A stretch of DNA of 64,000 bases from Escallonia rubra (taxonomy: Eukaryota > Streptophyta > Magnoliopsida > Escalloniales > Escalloniaceae), in contig JAVXUO010001268.1 in the NCBI GenBank assembly GCA_033065855.1, forward strand, positions 98,386 through 162,385. Reading direction: 5' to 3'. Positions 11,684 through 24,287 of the stretch are shown here, piece by piece; the stretch's first letter is position 1, and each line of letters starts with the position of its first letter. The translations under genes were made by a program, and so were the position numbers. The notes under the pieces are model-generated. The model ran no database searches. It was not told the DNA's origin and saw nothing but the letters and a program-made list of their open reading frames with translations.

Positions 11684-12570
11684 AATTACGCAAGTAGCAG
11701 AACTAATGGCCTCTAGAGAATCAGCAAGAGATTTGCGAGTCCAGAGATATTGTGCCATAGATTGAGCACCTTCCTTGAGCTACTATATCTAAAGTTTTAA
11801 TTTGAGTTCACAAGCATGGATTGATCAAGGCAGCGGTGCTCTTAAGTAATCCATTCATCATGAAAGGAAGTGAGTTCATGAATCTCCTGTAAAGTTATCT
11901 TTCTCAAGAGTAGCATGGATCCAAGATCGCAAGCTTTGATCCGTACGAATCCAGGCCGAAAAGTCCAGTTAACCATGGTGTGTCCACAAGAATCACTGAT
12001 ATGTTGAGGATGGCAAGGAACGGTGCCATCAACTTAGCCAAGAAGATCATGAAAAACTCAAACGGGCATAATCTACGATTTCTAAAGAAGTTTGTTGTTG
12101 GCATCCAGATTTAGATAGACAAGGTGAGAAATATTAGGAGAAACTAACATTGGAGAGGTGGGGGGAAGGAAGAACCAGTAGGACGTTGAGGAGGCTGTGG
12201 GTGTATGGTGGTGGGATAACTTTGTGGAGGAGCAGAGAACGGGAAGGGTGGAGGCGTCGTGATTTGGTGGGGTGGTTAAGCAGTGGTAGTATGGCCAAGA
12301 GAGGCTGAAGAAGAAGGATGTTGCCATAAGGGAGGGACATGCGGCTATTGAAGAGAGGAAAATGAGGCAGAAAAAGGACCAAGCGGCATCATAATGCGAC
12401 TGCTGCGGACGAAAAATAACTGAGCTGAGAGCATCGAAAGATGGGGATAGCGAGATCCGCCTGGACTCGGCAGCCCGGGAGCCACGGAAAGTCCAAGAAG
12501 AAAAGGAACATGGCAAGAGGCATTGGCAGGGTAGTGACGGCCGATGCAAGTTGAGAGAGAACTGGATCAA
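11560..12570 (-). mobile_element. Ty1/copia gag remnant
   Basis: On the minus strand from about 12160 to 11600, copia gag phrases appear in the expected order. NISHLVYLNLDANN is followed by IRTDQSLRSWIHATL and later KEGAQSMAQYLW and KSLADSLEAI. These match the UBN2-type gag of plant copia elements. It is a fossil, broken in several places. No pol region or paired LTRs are seen nearby. The serine/proline-rich 162-codon open frame at 12082-12570 is its upstream flank and is not taken as a gene. Confidence 0.55.
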
Positions 12571-12739
12571 GGGAGGTCGCTACAAGGACATAAATAGAGG
12601 AAGAAGTGTTGCTAATGTAATATTCATGAAAGCAACAAGGTGGGAGAAGAGGACTGGTTAGGCCACAATGATAAGGCGACCGGTCTTATAGAACTTTAGC
12701 TTCAAGGTAGGTAATTCCGATTCTCATACCAATGGATCA

Positions 12740-13316
12740 TATAAATTGCAGTTTTTCTTGAAGCAAAAAACACTTTTAAAACAGTAAGACTGATTTATAT
12801 ATATTTTGATAATCATGAGACAATTACACAAGTGCACTAACATGGCATTTCAGGTCAGTGTTAAGTGTAAGGATAAATCAGAAATTTCAGTCGTTTTGTG
12901 ATGGATACTATCTGTTGCCACAATAACCAACGCAGGCCAAATGAAAGACTTTTAACCAAGAAAGCAAATATGTGGCGATCCCAGCCACTGGAAACCTTTC
13001 AATTATGAACAATGAGGAGGTAAGGAGCAGGCTGATGCTACACCTATGTTTAACGAAAACGGAATGTAAATGATCCTGAAAGGATTTTTTCTAATTTATT
13101 TACATACATAAAAATAGGCCCTCATCTGGATACATAAAAACCATCCAAAAAAGAGCAGCAGACCCAGACACCTGAATTCTAGAATATGGTGAAAGATTTT
13201 TTAGGATTCATCATCAAATAGAATTTCCGAATCCAATACTTCCTCGAGGTTCAAGAATCAATTTCGAACATCAGCAAGATCTTTCTACGGAGACATGAGA
13301 ACAACTGCAAATAAGT
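12740..13316 (-). other. 3' flank and probable 3' UTR of the TRF-like gene
   Basis: The TRF-like stop codon lies at 13319-13317, and this stretch follows it on the minus strand. It has no other open frame of note. The poly(A) site cannot be fixed by eye. Confidence 0.4.
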
Positions 13317-16300
13317 TCACAATCCAGCTTGATAGCCATCTTCTGAAATGTCAAACAAGAACTTTGGGAGGGAAGCAATCCGCGGCAGACATTGCAGTAA
13401 ATCCCCAATTGAGTCTTTCCTTGACATCGCCACTGCCTGCTTGCAACCAGGAATATCCTTTGGGTTCTCTTCATCAAGCAGTATATTGCCTCTTGCTCCA
13501 ACTTCCTGCCCATTTGATGATGTATCAGGGTCTTCTTGTAAAAGGCAGCAGAGAGAATTGACCCTTGACATGATGGATTTCTCATCTGAAGCAGTCGTCA
13601 CCTGAGTGTCACTAAGCAAAAACTTTGCAATGTCTTCGAGCATAGACTGACGTTCTGATTCTTCTTCACAAAATGGCAGATTTTGGGAGGTCATTTGCTC
13701 TGATATATGGTGTCCAATGTGGTTCAAAAGATCACTCATAGACATAGATGGGCGGAGCCCTGGCACTTTCAGCTGTTCCCAATTGTTTGGTGCTTGGAAA
13801 CCATGACCTCCTTTTCCAGTCGCTTCAATCTCACGCGTCTCTATCACTACATATAAATCAGTGCCAAAGTGAAAACACCACCGTAATAAGAATAGCACTG
13901 TTTAAGATCATATGCTACCAATTCATGCTGTCCCTTCTTGGAATTTCTTAAAAAATTCTCTAAAGAAGAATTTTTTAATTGAAAATTGGGGATGACAATG
14001 CAAAGATTAAAATAACACCACCAAGGAAGGTGGTTTTGTCAGTGGTCAACTACAACAAGCGGACAACAAATCCTGCCAAAAATTTGAAAACTATAGTATG
14101 CCACGAACAGCACAAGTCCTAAGCACAATGCACTGAAGTTTCCAAAACAATTATCTAGAACACATTTCGTAACCCACCACAGGCTCGCAAAAATATCCAA
14201 TTAGATAACTATTACTTCTTAAGTAGTTATCAAAACTTGTTCAGAAGATGTTACGCTTCTACAATCTGATTCTATGAACAACGAAAGGATAGAAGATATG
14301 ATCCCGACACTATAAAAATATTCTTAGGAACTCTCTGTCTGAGATGCATGTGAACGATATTATCAAAAAAGGCCAAGGTTTCGGTTTGGAGCATGCCAAA
14401 ACTGAACTAGTAGACCATTTTGACCATAACGACCGTTACTTTAAACCAGCTCTGAGTTGAGTTGAACTAGAAGCGTAATGGTACAGGTCCTTGAAACTGA
14501 AGTTGCTAAAGACATTGAGAAACCTTATCATTTACTGACACTGGATATATTTCTTTTGAACTTCATCCAACTGAAAAGAGATACTATGAGGTTGACAGGA
14601 AAAGGCTCAGACATCATTGGAATCAAAACCTACCACTTAAAAAAAACATGTGATTCTCCGGTGGAGAGGAAGTGGAGGAGCAGTAAAGCATAAAGTCGTG
14701 AACATTCCTAAATTATAAAACTCCCCAACAGTCACCACATTCAAGACAAGTTCAGAGCCGATTGTCGTACCTGAACTGGGGGAACGAACTTCTTGAAGTA
14801 GTTGCCCAGATGTTATACCAACAGGACCCAGATGTTCAATCTTCAAGCCAGACAGCTGTTTGACACAGGGTAATGGGCTATCCTTGAAGATGGGCGGCAC
14901 TCTCGCATTCTCCAGTTGAATAAAGCCATGAGCCTTCATGTCATCTGACCCCTCAAATAGAGGAGCTTTCGCTACAAAATACGGTGAGTCCATAACTATC
15001 TCCGGCTGCTGGCTCAGGAAATTAAGGCGCATATCGCACTGGATCAGCTTTTCAAAATGTTTGTTTAACACACCTTGTGGACAGTGGAGAACATGTTGCC
15101 TGAGAAAACCAAGACATGAAACAAAAGCACACAAGTATTAATCGGACAAAGATTCCTTGATCACTATCAGCTACTAAAGAAAGAAGTCCACTACATAAGG
15201 AAAAAAAGAATAGCAAGTTGTAATTATTTTCCATGCATAAGAAGTAACTCCGAAGGATGAAATGCTTAATTCATTCTAAATACTGACCAAGTATTTTCCC
15301 TCCACCCAAAAAGCAAGCTAAAATACTTTCGGTAATAAATCAATTTCGAGTCAAACTCACACTTCTATTAAAGACCAAAAGAACAAAAGATATCCCAGAG
15401 TATTTTTTTCCCCAGAACTAAGCTGCCAATCCAAACTCGAGAACAATAACTCATCATGCAACACCAAATGCTCAAGTACAATGAAAATAGTAAAAACCCT
15501 ATAACATATGCCAATTAAAATTTAATTTCCTGGAGGAAAACTTCAGGTCCTTGTCATTGCCTCAATTGCATGAGAATCCAGCATCAGACTCGATATTGAA
15601 CACGCAAGCGAAAATTGAATCTCACTATTAAGTGAAGAAGAAAATAGGACTGGGAAGAAAGCCTTCAACTATCAGACTAATGGGAAGGGCCAGATTCCTA
15701 GATAGTGTCTTTCTTAACTGAAGCCAGCATTGAAGCATCTTATTTTGAAAGAAGGACTGGGTGACAGGCTGCCCTTAGAAGTGCTTGTCATGTTTGTCCT
15801 TTGGGGTGGAAACTGGATGGAAGTGTAAACTCAATCAGATCGAAACAAGTCAAGTTCCAATGTAGTTAAAGGAGAGAGGGACGAGACCATGTAGAAGGGG
15901 AATTCACCTTCCCGGTAGGTGTTTATTATGGTTCAGAATGCCCAAATTTCAGAAAATGAACACCAGGAAGATATTGGTACAATAGATGTATTCCCATATC
16001 ACCATATAGGTATTAGTTGCAGGATTCTTCAATCCCAGTCAAACTCCCACCCGGAGCCTTGCTCCCAAATCTCACATCCGCCCCCGCCCCTGCTCCCACC
16101 CCAAAACCCACTACAGTAGTAACACAACCGCTCTGGAACCTCGCACTGGCTCCCTCTCCCACCCACGCTGCATGTAACTAAGGTATAGGTACCATCCTAT
16201 GTTCACATGTTGCAAGGAGCACAAAGAACTCTACAGTGATCTTCCCCTGCCTTAATATGAGAAATCATTGAAAATGCAACTGACAGAGTACTCTTCCCTC

Positions 16301-17709
16301 CACCCTGCCCCCAATCCAAGGATTCCTGTGGGGGGAGGAGGAGGAAACTAGTAGTAGAAGCTCATCAAATACAACCTGTGTGTGCTAGCCTGTCCATTAG
16401 TAAAATCGGAAGTTGCCTGCCACAGAGTGTGCTTTCTGGGCTGTGGATTCGTCTCCTTGAAGAAAAGGGGCTCTCTGGTCAGCTGAAAGAGAAAAGATCC
16501 GAAGTAATTCATTCAACATAAGGAGTAAAGGAAACGGATAATTATGCACACACAGAACCAGATGCAAAGGAAACAATAAATACAAGTAACATATTAGTAA
16601 AACCAGATGTCATATTACCACTAAGGTAAAAGTCCCAGGTCCATCATCCGGGCAGTTAGCTCTCAGAGCCATAATATCCGACCACTGCATTTCTATTTTA
16701 CTCTTCAGACCACCATCAAGAACTTCCCAGACAAGCTTGTGCTTAGCAAAGTAACACTTTGCCACTAAATCACCTTCATGTCTTGACACATACTGCATGA
16801 ATATAATTTTTGGCCACATAAAAAAGAATTCAAACATCTAAAGAATGATGCCACAAATTCCAAATGATACCTCCCAGAGCCCAATCTTTAAAAGCGAAGC
16901 AGGAAAATTTGAGGCCTTCAACTTGTCAAATGCACTTGAAGCGGAAGTGGCTCTGCCATCATTATAGTTGTCCAAGTTAACATCTGCTGTTGGTGCTGCG
17001 ACAACAGAAGTAGTATTTCCTTGGGACAGCCTCATTTGAATTAAATCTAACAGCGACGGACTCTTTCTCAGCCGCAAACCCAAAGGACTTGGCTCATCAA
17101 GTGGATTGAACTGTACAGGCGGGACTGGAAACTCATTGCTTCCGGTGCTACACTGCAAATATAATATTGGAAACTCAAGATGAGTATACTCAATCTACCC
17201 ACTAAAAATAATTTTAGGCAATCAGATTCAAAACAGAAATCATACTATTGGCGCCAAATCCAAATTCAACCTATGTTCTTGTCTTAGAGTAAAGTACAAG
17301 AAACAAAAAAAATCCCTGACTAACTATACAAAGTTATAACTTCAGAGTCCAACTTGATACTGTGTATACATTTTGCCCTGGTTAAAAGCTCAGATTCTGC
17401 TAAACCCAAAACTCAAACAGAAGCAAGCATCTAAACTGCACGCCTTGATGACTAAATTCCTCACCTAACCTTCAAGTAAACTTGGTCAAGTAGCACAAGT
17501 TGTTTTACAAACCAAAAGAACCAGTTCACTCAATGAGAGCCGTTTGTTGACTTCAAATGCGGAAAATTATATATGTATGAAAGCCGAAGCTGAGAGAATG
17601 TTGTCCAGTCATCGCTTACTTGGATACTCTCTTAATTTGCATATGGACTTTTCTATTTTAAATTGTTAAAATATTTTAAATTTACTTACCTTTGTAATAA
17701 TGATTTGGA

Positions 17710-17748
<39 letters not shown>

Positions 17749-20250
17749 ATTTGGATTCCTTCTTTCCATTTGAAATTCAATCAATTAAATAGATTTTAAC
17801 TTCTATGTCAACATGCCCCACTCAAAAAATTTATTTATATATTTACAATTCCATTAATTCCTAAATTTTGACAAAAGTAATTCTCTATATATTTCTTTTT
17901 AATCTTAAATCTTTTCTATTGTTTAGGGAAACACAATATTCTCCATCAGTTTTTCTCTTAAACTACCCTAATCTCTTTCCTTTTGTTTAATTGCAAGTTT
18001 TATATATAGTTTATGCTCCCATTTTTTTTCCAATAATTTATTATGTCTTGTTACTCTTTTCTTGGTGGTCTTAAGTAATACAACCTCAACACATGTGTTA
18101 TTATTGTTAGTATTATCACAGCAATTGCTATTAGCTAGGAGAGACTATTTCTATTATTTCATACACTATTTTTCATCTTCATTTGTCACTAAAAACGAAT
18201 AATTATTACTCAAGTTTGTTTCTAACGATAAAAATTGGTAGGAGAACTCCTTTAAAAAGGTAAAAATAATATTTTGATTATCTTATTGTCACTACCAATT
18301 TTGTAATTGTTATTAAGCATACAAATACGAGATCTCTCAATAAGTATTTTGATAGTTGTTCCCGTGTGCAACGCACGGGATCAAAACTAGTTGTGATGAA
18401 AAAGCATCAATGATCCATCGAAGAAGAAAAATCAAACAGAGGAAAATCAAAAGCACGCATAGTGATTTCAAGAGGGTCACCATTTTGGCTCCATCCTCGG
18501 AGAAAGACCACTTAGGCAATTTATTATTAAGCAAAAGATCAATATGTTAAACCCTAATTCTCCCACTCTGTTGTATCGTTCTTAACTGCAAAATAAAAAA
18601 CCCTATAGCAAAAAATACACATTCTTACAAAAGTGCCCTCTTAAAACTCTTCCGCACAATGCAACTTGCTGAAATTAAACTATCGGAGCAACTAAGAAAA
18701 CAAAGCCTAAAAGGAAACCAGCGGGATAGCTGATCAGCTGTCAAACATTCAGTGGCCAGCATATCCTCACGAAAAGCCAGATGTACCTATGATCAATGCC
18801 AAGATTCTGTCATTTCCCGCTTTGAAGATACTAGAAAAACCCTTTTTACATATGGAACATGAGTTTCTTGCACCCTTCATATCAAAATGACTCGAATTTT
18901 TCATCTCATATCTTTTGTGAATAAGAAGACCTTATGTTTGCTTGCCGGTGCATCTAAACACTATGGTTCGGTTTCAATCAGGAGGAGAGGCACCTTGTTA
19001 TGCAACCAAGTACATAGAGGTTTTTACTGAATGGCATGTGTGTCTTACATTAATTTAGTACCAAAATCCTTAAAGCCAAACTATTACATATTGTATATGC
19101 ACTTTTCATGATTGCAAAGTTCTGCTATCGTTCATTTACAAAAACCTTTACAGAACCTTGTACAGGTGGTGGTTATTAGACACAACCATCTATGTTCAAA
19201 AAGCCCTAATGAAAAGTAAAGTGCTCAATTTCCTTAACATTGAAGCATAGTCATCTGATTTTGTTGTAGTATTATCACCAAACTTTATAACTAGAACTGG
19301 GACATAACATGTACAAAATTAGTCTTGAAAACAGTAAGATGGAGTTGGTTAACAGAGATTTTACATGAAATTATAAGTTAACACTTTCTACAATAGTTTT
19401 TCAGTCATAACCCCTAAGGTATTTGATCTGCAGAGAGGAGAAATCTATGTCAAAAAATCATAACTGAAACAGATAAAGATGACTTAAATTTTTGCAAACA
19501 AAAGAAAAACTGAAATTCATGAAGAAGATCGTTTAGCATCGCAATTACCGAAGTTTGTCCGGCCTCACCTATACCAGAAAAACCACTCTGAAACGCGCAT
19601 AAGTCTTTCACTATAAACTGCTTTTCCGCTTTAATTGCTTCAGACCATAATCAACTTTCAAAAGCACAAACAACCCAAACTGCACTTAGAATGTTATTAC
19701 CCCACCTCATTAGCATCCCTCATATTTGTCATATTAGACACAGGTAAGCAAAACCCTCCTTTTTCTCTTATCTGCAAATAGAACCTGCGTTTACAGCTTA
19801 TCAACTTTTAATTGTAGTTGAAAAATGAGTACAGCCCGTAACAAGAGCTAGATCATTCCCTTTTACTGACCTTAGTGCTAATGCTTATAGCGATACTTAA
19901 CGGACTTTAGGCAGCAAAATATCACGGGGCAAAAACTAATGGCGAGAGAAAAGCGCCATCCCCTGCCTATGGGGAACCCAAATGTACATAGCCACCGAAT
20001 CAACCAACATCCAGATTATAACAAAAGAAGCAAAAAAAAAAAAAAAAGGAAACTTTCCCAACTTTCATACACAACATAATCAAGCCAAAAAACAAAAAAC
20101 CTGATTCGAAGGCAATGGCGAAGATTTGCGGCGCTTACTCGAAGCTCCGTAAACTCCGTCTTGAAATTCCGGCAAAACTTCAGCCCCGGCGGATTGCATG
20201 TCCAGTTCCGGCCGGAAACGAAATTCCGGCCGCTTCAATTGACCCATCAT
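13317..20250 (-). CDS. TRF-like family protein (plant-specific, 523 aa), six exons
   Basis: Exons on the minus strand: 20250-20101, 17152-16871, 16792-16619, 16482-16376, 15099-14771 and 13846-13317. All introns are GT-AG and the phases join into 524 codons including stop. Residues 51-144 hold LRKSPSLLDLIQMRL (78-92). The conserved core at about 125-270 reads KLKASNFPASLLKIG, RHEGDLVAKCYFAKHKLVWE, PDDGPGTF, PLFFKETNPQPRKHTLWQ and GVLNKHFEKLIQCD. The C-terminal 175 residues are acidic and poorly conserved in style. I recognise this core from plant proteins annotated 'TRF-like family protein'. That name implies telomere-repeat-factor similarity, but I see no MYB/telobox domain, so its function is unknown. 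The start is the first of two adjacent ATGs, and the upstream frame is closed by a stop. Intron 1 (2.9 kb) contains a Helitron end. Confidence 0.85.
17690..18391 (+). mobile_element. Helitron-like 3' terminus within intron 1 of the TRF-like gene
   Basis: The hairpin CCCGTGTGCAACGCACGGG at about 18361-18379 is followed by ATCAAAA, CTAG and T. This is the classic plant Helitron 3' end and resembles the one at 9275-9299. The upstream body is A/T-rich with a (CT)n then (GT)n tract at about 17713-17748. A TCTCTATATATTTC stretch at about 17884 could be a 5' end, but this is unproven, so the start given is a guess. It is inserted antisense to the host gene. Confidence 0.55.
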
Positions 20251-20640
20251 ACCCCAATGACCGAAACTAGAAATCTGGTTCTGCTTAAACTTGAAAAAGA
20301 GATTGTTTTGGAACCCACGCGTGATTTCCCGGAGATTTTCGCCGGAAAATCACGAGATTCTGAGAACTCGAGGGGAAGAGGTGTTTTGTGTTCTTTTCTG
20401 TTTGGACTTTGGATAGAGGGAATAAATGTGGGGTGTTTTACACAGTACATGAATTTGACTGGGTAAGGAATTGACTGAAATGCCCTTCATATGTGAGGGA
20501 AGATTGTGTTTGGGTTTTGACCTTTGACTCTTTTGACGTGGTTTTAATGGTCATTTGGCTTGTTTGCCCCCCTGCATACCAGCAAATATTTACCTTTATG
20601 ATGTGAGACTCCTAAATTAGAAGGTAAGATTCATGGTATC
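20251..20640 (-). promoter_or_regulatory. 5' leader and probable promoter of the TRF-like gene, with upstream ORF
   Basis: Upstream of the start at 20250, a 67-codon minus-strand open frame runs from 20450 to 20247. Its stop codon TGA overlaps the first main ATG (ATGA). The main frame itself meets a stop upstream before any other ATG, which supports 20250 as the start. I could not place a TATA box or transcription start with confidence. Confidence 0.4.
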
Positions 20641-23600
20641 CTAAAGTATGGGGCACGTGCGAACACAATTGCCGACAACTTTTTTCTTTTTTCTTTTTTT
20701 GTGTGGATAAAATAGACATGGCATTGATAAATTAAGATTACAAAGTTTGTCACCAGCAGATAAAGATCACGACATTCCCGTGACTCTGTATATATAAGAT
20801 TATAAAGGTCAGAAATTAAAAAATACCTATAAAAACTATACACATTACAATTAAACTAATATAGAGTAGTATATCTTACACTTGAACCTAACTTTAAGTA
20901 ACATGTCAAGGTCTAAAGATTACAATTAACACCTAGTTAATCCAAAATCACGTAAAGATAAAAACACGGTTATTATATTGAGGAGGACAACCAGAACGCA
21001 CGAAGCAAAGGTGTACACGACCACCTGAGGCACCAAAGCACAAAGACGAGAGGCCACTAATACAACATTATCCATTCTTTTCCACACTGGCATTTCCAAC
21101 ACCAAAGCACATTGCCATTAAATTGGGCAACAAACCAATTAGCGCACACATTACATCCCCCCCAACCATTCTAGGATCCTAGAGCAAAAGCCTAATTACC
21201 TCGTACCCCACCCCTCTTCAGGGCCCTAACACCCCCCCCCCCCCCCCTTAAGGACATCACGGTACACTCATACCAAAACCTAAACCCAGGACCTAAACCA
21301 CCAAATACAGCCCCCACGCCAGCAAATGTTTTGACCGTCGCCAGTAAAATTTCGGCCATCATCGGTGTTGATACATCTAGCCACAAAAGTCCATTTATTC
21401 GTGCATAGGTACAGATCGACCGTTGAACATCTCAATGATTAGATCTATCAGATCTAGTAGATCAAGACTATGACCAAGATTTACTTAAATCTGACTAGAT
21501 CCGTTTTTAATCCGAGCGAGATATATGCGTGGCCATCTTTAATGATTTGAGGAGAGGCACCTGATGCTGCAACGTCATCATCCACCCTTCAATTTGCTGC
21601 CGGCCACCGCCGTTGTACTCCTCAAAGGACACAACACAACATAACACGAGCTGGAAAGGAATTGAAAGAAGAAAACATCGAGGAAAATGTGGGTTAGGGG
21701 GGTGGATAGGGGCAGCCATGAAGACCCCCACCCCAACCCCCTGCTGACGCTGATGAATCTTAGTGCTTTTACTTTTGGTTTTTAGTAAGAGAAAGAAGAG
21801 AAAAGGGGGAGATTTCTTCTAATTTTTTTGGGTTGATATATATAGAAAGTTAAAACATTATAATAGAAACTAGAAAGAATTACAAAACTAAAGGTGGATT
21901 CGAGGAACTTTGAGGAAGAGAAAAAAAAAATATAGGAGAGATGGTGAATGAAAATGAGGAGAAAATGAGTTATACGTAGTTGCAAATAGATTTGGAGAGA
22001 GGTGAGTCGTAGAGCCAGAAAGTAAGAGCATTAAGAAGTAAGTTTAAGATACAAAATACTTTAAGAACTAGTGTTATTCTTTTTTTAATGGGGCAAAATT
22101 TTCAAAAAAATGGTACAATTTAAAGTTTATAAAAGGGTTTCATCGGAAGGGTATTCTCTCTTTATACGGTTATAAACCGAATATATCTAAGGTGAAAAGT
22201 GTCATTAGACCTTATTGTTAATATGGGACTTTTGGAATTAAAAGACCTTATTAGTGTTTGTTGTATGTAATCATTGAATATACTTCATTTAGATTGGATA
22301 ATCATTGCATCTGAATGAGAAAATTTAACATGCTTTTGGATCATTGGTTCTGATCATTTAAAAACGTTGGATAAAAGGAGACTGATATTATAGGAAGAAG
22401 GGTTAAGAAGAAGCTTAAAGTTATTATATTGTACCATATATCTAACAGTCTTAGATGGTCGGGAACATTTTTTCTAAATCCCAAGACAAAGTTTTCTTGT
22501 TCCAAATATGCAAGACACACTTATGATCTTAATCCAAGAATGTAGTTAGGGAGGCAACCTCCATTTTATGGCTTATTCAGTTTTATTAAAACCACTAGGC
22601 TATGAGTAAATAACCATATATATGTCAGGATTGATGATATTTTATTCTCTAGATATGGACCAATTGACATAACTTTTAACAAGATTGTTACAAGTGTGCC
22701 ATGATCATCGAAGGTGCGTAAAAAAGAAAAAAATAGATGATTCGAGATTAATAATCCTAATCATCAAGGACCGTTATCGTAAAGTACAGTAACTCATTAC
22801 TTTCCTTAGCTCCTCATCCTGTAACATTAGTCTCTCAAAATCCAGCGATCTGGATTCATATATCTATTTACTCAGAGGTTGTGAACTTGGTTTTTGTATT
22901 CATTTAAATTAACTGATAGTCCCACTAAACACTTATAAAAATTACTTCCAATAGTATTTAACATCCAAAAAACTGCCAAATAAAATGCGTCCCAAGACGA
23001 AATATCACAAGTACCGCCCCGTCCCGGGCAAATACATACGCCCATAGTGACTAGGATGTATATCTCATATTCGAAAACTAACAGTTCGCCATATCAATCC
23101 AAGTTAATAGCCGAAGAGAATTATATGAACTAGCTCAATTCGTATAACATTAAATGGTAATTTTCAAATGGGGGATGATGTCTATAACGTCCTTGAAATT
23201 AGGGGGTAGTATCAATAATTGTATATGCTATCTAAGTTCTTTTTTTCTTTTCGGTAATAAGAAAATAATAATGATAAGATAAAGTTACAGGTTCTTACAA
23301 TTAGCCATGTCACTTTCAATATTACTTAAAATAAGGTCATGAAACTATCCGCGACTCTCAAGATACCACGAACGCCTAACAATGCATCCCATTACAAATT
23401 ATTTGGATCAGGAGTTCCGGTGGCTGCAACACCTTCATGAACCCAATTTTGGTGGAAATCAGTGGGCGCATGGCATGCAAAAGCAACAAGCAATCTAGCT
23501 TCCTTCGGTATGACATACTAGTCCCGTGACTACTGTAGCGAGGAAAGCCTAAAACTATATTACAAGAACATAGATGACAGGTGTCACCGTGTCAATAATA

Positions 23601-24287
23601 TCCTCAATTTCCGACACGTGGGAAAGCAGAAAGGAAGGATTAGTCAATAGTGTGATATGTAGCAAGTTGTTCTCAGAGAGAGACTACGATGTAGCTAAAG
23701 GTAAACTGTGCGTAAGTGCAGTAAGAGAGTCTGATGCCATTGTTAAGAATTCTGCACACCAACGTCTAAAAGATGATCTCTGAGTAACACGAGAGTCCAA
23801 TACCAGCTCTCAATCTTCTCTTGTTGGAGCAAACAGCAAACGATATGGTAGCAGGACGCATGCAGGAGCAGGCCCTAGAGCTAGAATATTCTAATATAGG
23901 GGGCGACTAATCAAATTATGCTTAATTTAACCGTTCGTTCTCGTCAACACGTTAACGGTTGGTAAGCCCTTTCGAAACCATTTTTGGAAACTGTTTGCCC
24001 TGCTCAGTCCCACCAAGATTTAGCCGGCTGCATGGAAGACTAGATCTAGCTCCACAGGTTGAGTTCATATAGAGCAGTTGGGAGGTGGAAAAGGTTCCTC
24101 TTATGGAGGCCTGAGCACACTCAATGAAGAATAATATTGGCATTTAAAAGAACATTTACGGTACAAGTGATTTGAATACATTTAAGTCATTAGAGCAGTG
24201 CAAAGCCTCTATCTTTCACACAAAAATTTGGAAATTCACCATTAAACGAAGCAGTTGCCCCTTTTGCATATGCTGATAACACCATCT
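20641..24287. other. Intergenic region between the TRF-like gene and bL35c
   Basis: No gene, LTR or terminal inverted repeat stands out over these 3.6 kb. A 16-base poly-C run lies at 21232-21247. The short frames at 23574-23783 (+) and 23952-24143 (-) show no recognisable family. The last part is presumably the 3' UTR of bL35c, whose stop codon is at 24290-24288. Confidence 0.5.

Noticed and set aside
12082-12570. 162-codon minus-strand open frame
   Set aside because: Serine/proline low-complexity text upstream of the copia gag remnant, with no start context or family resemblance.
13295-13605. Plus-strand frames of 85-88 codons opposite the last TRF-like exon
   Set aside because: Antisense shadows of a well-supported coding exon.
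23574-23783. 69-codon plus-strand frame in the spacer between the TRF-like gene and bL35c
   Set aside because: No recognisable similarity and short enough to occur by chance.
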